The notes beneath the pieces are model-generated. The model saw nothing but the letters and a program-made list of their open reading frames with translations, made no database searches and was not told the origin of the DNA. Of a DNA stretch of 10,772 nucleotides, positions 7,332 to 10,772 are shown one piece after another. Each line of letters starts with the position of its first letter. The stretch's first letter is position 1. The position numbers and the translations under genes are program-made. Location: assembly GCA_937896895.1 (NCBI GenBank), contig CALBNV010000105.1, positions 1 through 10,772 of the forward strand, given 5' to 3'. Source of the stretch: an uncultured Bacteroidales bacterium (GTDB lineage: Bacteria; Bacteroidota; Bacteroidia; Bacteroidales; F082).

Positions 7332-7580
7332 TCATTTAATCACATCCCATAAATGCGATACGTCATCTATCACAACAAATTCTCCTCTCTCAATCTGCGC
7401 CTCCGACTCCTTGATCATCTTTACAAATTCAGGGTCGTAGGGCGATTCTTCCTCGTTTTTTTTCTTTTTTTTGAAGCCGCCATCGGTCTCCATTGAGAAA
7501 ACCCCAAGTGACATCAAATTGTCAATCGCTTTACGCGCCACACTGCTCCTGCCGTCGTAAGTTAATGTTATTGTTGCCAT
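7332..7580 (-). CDS. Putative antitoxin partner of YoeB
   Basis: The 82-residue protein sits directly upstream of the YoeB toxin gene, in the position of a type II antitoxin. Its N-terminus (MATITLTYDGRSSVARKAIDN) has a strand followed by a helix with small and basic residues, which could form a DNA-binding dimer. A lysine run (K37-K41) then leads into an acidic segment, EEESPYDPEF. The C-terminus is amphipathic and ends in HLWDVIK, as expected of a toxin-binding tail. It does not look like YefM/Phd, the usual YoeB partner. I think it belongs with short Bacteroidota antitoxin-like proteins (possibly DUF2683-like), but that is from memory. The lysines are encoded by A8-G-A8, a run prone to slippage. 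Antitoxin function is inferred from position, size and the intact toxin downstream. Confidence 0.75.
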   Translation of the reverse strand: MATITLTYDGRSSVARKAIDNLMSLGVFSMETDGGFKKKKKNEEESPYDPEFVKMIKESEAQIERGEFVVIDDVSHLWDVIK

Positions 7581-7601
7581 TGTCCTAAAATTTTAAACTT
7601 T

Positions 7602-7610
7602 GCAAAAGTA
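7602..7610 (-). promoter_or_regulatory. Promoter of the toxin-antitoxin operon
   Basis: On the minus strand the sequence reads TACTTTTGC, an exact match to the TAnnTTTG -7 box. A start near 7595 would give a leader of about 15 nt before the antitoxin ATG at 7580. No clear TTTG -33 element is present; that region is occupied by an inverted repeat (7615-7648). Confidence 0.6.
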
Positions 7611-7614
7611 CATA

Positions 7615-7648
7615 TATTTTTGAAAGTGCGAGAGGCTTTTCAAAAATA
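7615..7648. repeat. Inverted repeat between metH and the toxin-antitoxin pair
   Basis: TATTTTTGAAA at 7615-7625 is perfectly complementary to TTTCAAAAATA at 7638-7648, with a G-T pair possible further in and a loop of about 10 nt. It begins 5 bp upstream of the antitoxin -7 box, where an autoregulating antitoxin could bind. It also lies 29 nt downstream of the metH stop and could act as a weak terminator on the minus strand, although no extra T-run follows the hairpin. Confidence 0.55.
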
Positions 7649-7676
7649 AAATGGAAAATTGAATATATTACAATAA

Positions 7677-10049
7677 TTATTGTCTGTTTTGCAATAATTT
7701 TCCTGTTGTTTCGACAAATTCAAGTGCGTCTTTGGTGTAACCATCAGCCTTGATTTCGTCGGCGAGGTTTTGGTTCAGCACCGCTCCGCCAACGAAAATC
7801 GGGGTTTTGACGTTGTTATCTTTCAGATAATGAATGGTTTCCTCCATGGAAAGCACTGTCGTTGTCATCAACGCACTCAACCCGATGATGTCGGGGTTGT
7901 ATCTCCTGAAAGCCTCAAGTACCGTTTCTTTCGGCGTGTCTTTCCCAAGGTCGATGACTTTGTAACCATACGACTCGAAAATCACTTTCACGATGTTCTT
8001 CCCGATGTCGTGGACGTCGCCTTTGACGGTTGCCAAAATCACAGTACCTTTCTGACTGTCAGCCTGTTGGAATTTCTCTTTGATGACGCCGAATGCATCT
8101 TTGCACGCCTCCGATGCCGAAATCAACTGCGGAAGGAAGATGACTTGTTTTTCAAAATCAGCCCCGACTTCATTCAACGTAGGAATCAGTATCTCATTGA
8201 TGATACTCATAGGAGATTGGTTTTCAAGCAGTTGCTTTGTAATCTCGACGCTCTGCTCGCGAAGACCGCGGCGCACCGCATCGTGGAGAGGAGACGAGGA
8301 GTTTGAGGTATTCAGGTTGTCAGGAGTTTGAGGAATTTGAGGTGTTGAGGGTTCAACTGAAATTGCGTTATTTACGAAATTATCCAAGTCGGCGGCGTTG
8401 CCTCTCAAGGCGTTGAATGCGAGTATCGCATTGGTCATCATTGCGTTACACGGGTTGATGATTGGCATGGTGAGTCCGTTTTCGAGTGCCATGGTCAGGA
8501 AAGTGCTGTTGATGACCTCGCGGTTCGGCATCCCGAAGCTGACGTTTGAAACGCCGAGTGATGTCTTGACGCCGAGTTTTTCGGTCACCATCCTCAAAGC
8601 GCGGAGCGTCTCTTTGACGAGCGGCTGCTGTGCGCTGCAAGTGAGTGTCAGCGTGTCGATCATCATGCGGTGACGCGCGATGCCGTGTCGTTCAGCGCCT
8701 TTTATTATTCTCTCCGCGATGGCGAAACGTTCCTCCGCTGTCTGCGGTATTCCGTTGTCGTTCATCGTAAGTCCAAGAACAACAGCACCATAACGTTGAG
8801 CAATCGGGAAGACGGCATCCATGCAGCTCTCGTTTCCGTTGACGGAATTGATGAGGCAGACACCGTTGTAATAGCGGCAACCGGCTTCGATGGCTTTGAC
8901 GTTCGACGAGTCGATCTGAAGCGGAAGGTTCGTTATCTCATTGAGTTTCATGACGACACGTTTCATGTTGGCGACATCGTCGGTTTTCGGGACGCCGAGG
9001 TTCACGTCAAGCAGGTCGGCGTGAGCTTCCTCTTGTTTTATGGCTTCCTTCAGGATATAATCGAAGTCGCCGTTGATGATGGCTTCCTTGAGTTTTTTCT
9101 TTCCCGTCGGGTTGATACGCTCGCCGCATATACGCACTTTGTCGAATGTAACTGATTGAGTTGCAGAGCATATCATCGTTTCTTTGACGACCTCGCGTTT
9201 CACGACGGGTTTGTCTTTGTTTACGGCAATCGCCTTGATGAACTCAGGGTTTGTGCCGCAGCAGCCGCCCAAAATCGCGATGCCTTGTAGATAAAACTCG
9301 TTCATCACATCCGCGAACGCCTCGGCTGAAAGCTGATACATCGCTTTCCCGCAACGCACCGTCGGGATGCCTCGGTTCGGCTGCACTATTATCGGTTTGT
9401 CGCAATACTTAACAAATTCATTTACAATCGGTTTCAATTCTTTCGGACCTAACGAGCAGTTCACGCCGACGGCATCGGCTCCCATGTTCGACATGAGTTC
9501 CGCCATGATACGCGGCGACGTGCCGGTCAGAGTGTGGCCGGTGTTGTCGAACGTCATCGTGGTGAAAACCGGTTTGTCGGAGTTTTCCTTGACCGCGAGC
9601 AGTGCGCATTTCAGTTCATACAAGTCGGAGAACGTCTCGAGGATGAAGCCATCGACGTGGTCGCGGGCTGTGACGACCATTTCTTTGAACGCCTCGTAAG
9701 CGTCATCGAAAGGAAGTTCCCCTATCGGAGCGAGCATCTTCCCGAGCGGCCCGATGTCCATCATCACATATTGTGTCGTGCGGTGACGTTTTGCGTTTTC
9801 TATCGCTTTCTCTATCACCGACTTACGGTCTTCATCCGGCATCTTGCAGCGGTTTGCGCCGAAGGTGTTTGTCGTGATGAAGTCGCAGCCGGCTTCAATA
9901 TAATCTCTGTGAATGTCGGCGATATCGTCCGGATTTGTGATGTTGAGCATCTCCGGGCATTTCGTCATGATGCCGCGTTTTTCGAGTTCGGTGCCGAAGC
10001 CGCCGTCGAAAATCATTATCTGTCTTCCTAATTTTTCAAGCATTTCCAT
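7677..10049 (-). CDS. metH: Cobalamin-dependent methionine synthase lacking the reactivation domain
   Basis: The enzyme transfers a methyl group from 5-methyltetrahydrofolate through cobalamin to homocysteine. In this 790-residue protein the homocysteine domain occupies about 1-290, with zinc ligands C198, C263 and C264 (GVNCSLGP, GGCCGT). The methyltetrahydrofolate (pterin) domain is about 303-562, beginning at RICGERINPTG. A Pro/Thr/Asn/Ser linker covers about 565-588. The helical cap is about 589-660, and the Rossmann cobalamin domain (about 667-790) carries D678-V-H680-D-I-G683, with the histidine that coordinates cobalt. The C-terminal S-adenosylmethionine domain that brings E. coli MetH to 1227 residues is absent. 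The gene just upstream encodes a matching separate protein. The frame is open back to 10097 inside that gene, but family N-termini favour ATG 10049 or 10043. With 10049 the two genes overlap by 14 nt. The linker is encoded by short DNA repeats. Confidence 0.95.
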   Translation of the reverse strand: MEMLEKLGRQIMIFDGGFGTELEKRGIMTKCPEMLNITNPDDIADIHRDYIEAGCDFITTNTFGANRCKMPDEDRKSVIEKAIENAKRHRTTQYVMMDIGPLGKMLAPIGELPFDDAYEAFKEMVVTARDHVDGFILETFSDLYELKCALLAVKENSDKPVFTTMTFDNTGHTLTGTSPRIMAELMSNMGADAVGVNCSLGPKELKPIVNEFVKYCDKPIIVQPNRGIPTVRCGKAMYQLSAEAFADVMNEFYLQGIAILGGCCGTNPEFIKAIAVNKDKPVVKREVVKETMICSATQSVTFDKVRICGERINPTGKKKLKEAIINGDFDYILKEAIKQEEAHADLLDVNLGVPKTDDVANMKRVVMKLNEITNLPLQIDSSNVKAIEAGCRYYNGVCLINSVNGNESCMDAVFPIAQRYGAVVLGLTMNDNGIPQTAEERFAIAERIIKGAERHGIARHRMMIDTLTLTCSAQQPLVKETLRALRMVTEKLGVKTSLGVSNVSFGMPNREVINSTFLTMALENGLTMPIINPCNAMMTNAILAFNALRGNAADLDNFVNNAISVEPSTPQIPQTPDNLNTSNSSSPLHDAVRRGLREQSVEITKQLLENQSPMSIINEILIPTLNEVGADFEKQVIFLPQLISASEACKDAFGVIKEKFQQADSQKGTVILATVKGDVHDIGKNIVKVIFESYGYKVIDLGKDTPKETVLEAFRRYNPDIIGLSALMTTTVLSMEETIHYLKDNNVKTPIFVGGAVLNQNLADEIKADGYTKDALEFVETTGKLLQNRQ
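8296..8350. repeat. Degenerate 9-nt repeats coding for the MetH linker
   Basis: On the plus strand the stretch is made of variants of GAGGAGTTT: GAGGAGTTT (8296-8304), GAGGTATTC (8305-8313), CAGGAGTTT (8321-8329), GAGGAATTT (8330-8338) and GAGGTGTTG (8339-8347). The 9-nt period keeps the frame and appears in the protein as three-residue steps, TPQ-IPQ-TPD, within the linker between the folate and cobalamin halves of MetH. It looks like local expansion of a short repeat tolerated in a flexible linker. Confidence 0.65.
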
Positions 10050-10638
10050 AACAATATGTTCCGTTTCTCCTGAAGCCGCAGTCGCCCTCAGCGGCACAGC
10101 CGTCGCAGGATTTTTTCACGTTTTCTCCAATTTTAATAATTCCAACCATCGATTTCAATGGCACCATCAATCCTGATTCAAGAAAGGTGATTCCTATTCT
10201 TTCTGCATTTAATATTCTCGCAATCTCTTGATTGTCAATGAATGATGTCCCGAAATATCCGGGGCAGAAGCGGAAACCGAGATTTCCAAATTTCAAGTTC
10301 TTTTCAAATTCATCGGCTTTTGTCTCTAAAAAAACCGAAGCCGCCGCGTCAAAAACCGTGGCGTATGCCATGTCTTTCAGTTGCAGACGTTGTAAGTATC
10401 TGTCAATCTGAATGCCGAGTGTCGTCGCGCAAAGCAGGAAAGATGAACCGCCGAGATAATCGTGATAACCTGAAACGTCTTCCATGAAAGGCAGCGGCTC
10501 GTCGAATTTCTCGTAGATGTATTTGAAACACGACTGCTGTTCAACTTCAAGCAAAGCCTTGTCAATCAACGAATTGGTGTATTCATCGACAGAGTTGGCG
10601 TCTTTCAGGCCGAGATATTTCAGAATTTCAGATCTCAT
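10036..10638 (-). CDS. Stand-alone methionine synthase reactivation-domain protein
   Basis: The 200-residue protein resembles the reactivation (S-adenosylmethionine-binding) domain of MetH in its free-standing form, as in Thermotoga TM0269 and clostridial proteins. Recognisable parts are FLLCATTLGIQIDRYLQR (67-84), the helix DMAYATVFDAAASVFLE (89-105), the RFCPGYFG turn (123-130), equivalent to the RxxPGY cofactor loop of MetH, and LNAERIGITFLESGLMVPLKS (143-163). It should bind S-adenosylmethionine and help return oxidised MetH cobalamin to its active methylated state. The C-terminus has a cysteine cluster (C178, C181, C187, C196) that could bind metal, a feature I recall from other free-standing members. 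ATG 10638 is the only good start. The end overlaps metH by 14 nt, so the two are co-translated. No promoter box is visible in the 134 nt upstream, which are filled mostly by repeats. Confidence 0.85.
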   Translation of the reverse strand: MRSEILKYLGLKDANSVDEYTNSLIDKALLEVEQQSCFKYIYEKFDEPLPFMEDVSGYHDYLGGSSFLLCATTLGIQIDRYLQRLQLKDMAYATVFDAAASVFLETKADEFEKNLKFGNLGFRFCPGYFGTSFIDNQEIARILNAERIGITFLESGLMVPLKSMVGIIKIGENVKKSCDGCAAEGDCGFRRNGTYCYGNA

Positions 10639-10660
10639 TTCTTTAACACAAGTTCCCGTT

Positions 10661-10772
10661 CTCTTTTCTCTTTTCTCTTTTTCTCTTTTAACTTTCCTCT
10701 CTTAACGCTCCTCTCTTAACGCTCCTCTCTTAACGCTCCTCTCTTAACGCTCCTCTCTTAACGCTCCTCTCT
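10661..10772. repeat. 7-bp and 14-bp tandem repeats upstream of the metH operon
   Basis: From 10661 the plus strand reads CTCTTTT units (10661-10667, 10668-10674, and one with an extra T at 10675-10682). Next comes a divergent 14-mer, CTCTTTTAACTTTC (10683-10696). Then come identical copies of the 14-mer CTCTCTTAACGCTC beginning at 10697, 10711, 10725, 10739 and 10753, with a partial copy to the end of the window. The divergent unit matches the 14-mer at 11 of 14 positions, so the array seems to have grown out of the 7-bp repeat. It begins 22 nt upstream of the reactivation-protein ATG (10638). On that strand it is purine-rich and contains repeated AGAGAGGAG. Its full length is unknown because it runs off the window. 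Confidence 0.95.

Noticed and set aside
8670..10031. Plus-strand open frames of 161 and 165 codons opposite metH
   Set aside because: They are shadows of the metH coding frame, have no recognisable domain, and metH itself is clearly intact.
10050..10097. A 16-residue N-terminal extension of MetH
   Set aside because: It lies fully inside the reactivation-protein gene and codes for residues unlike the start of MetH proteins.
10661..10772. CRISPR array
   Set aside because: The units are 7 or 14 bp and directly adjacent, with no spacers and no cas genes, so it is a simple tandem repeat.

Overview
The window looks like a chromosomal segment of a member of the Bacteroidota, most likely Bacteroidales-like. 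The reasons are three promoters with the TAnnTTTG -7 element typical of that phylum (327-334, 5022-5029, and 7602-7610 on the minus strand), gene starts that mostly lack a Shine-Dalgarno sequence, A/T-rich gene-free stretches, and a tRNA gene without an encoded CCA end. No insertion sequence, prophage, integrase or CRISPR array is visible. The content is mostly housekeeping plus one toxin-antitoxin pair.

Layout. Positions 1-349 hold no convincing gene, only two inverted repeats and a promoter whose predicted start lies about 10 nt before sbcD. sbcD (350-1579) and sbcC (1591-4968) form a two-gene plus-strand operon for the Mre11/Rad50-type nuclease-ATPase that processes DNA ends and hairpins. 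A tRNA-Pro(GGG) gene (5047-5120) follows with its own promoter and a strong intrinsic terminator (5131-5160). Only 18 nt after the terminator comes trxB (thioredoxin reductase, 5179-6120), whose stop codon overlaps by one base the start of a membrane PAP2-type phosphatase gene (6120-7055).

From 7059 to the window end everything is on the minus strand. Read 5' to 3' on that strand, the order is: a tandem-repeat array (10772-10661), a small methionine synthase reactivation-domain protein (10638-10036), a short MetH lacking that domain (10049-7677), an inverted repeat and promoter (7648-7602), a small antitoxin-like gene (7580-7332), and a YoeB-family toxin gene (7325-7059). The two methionine synthase parts overlap and very probably act together: MetH methylates homocysteine through cobalamin, and the separate protein supplies the S-adenosylmethionine-binding surface used to rescue oxidised cobalamin.

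I do not see a clear undescribed multi-gene system. The points most worth a second look are the 14-bp tandem array next to the metH reactivation gene, the intrinsic terminator directly in front of trxB, the YoeB toxin paired with a non-YefM-looking antitoxin that carries an A8GA8 tract, and the short DNA repeats that form an interdomain linker of MetH.
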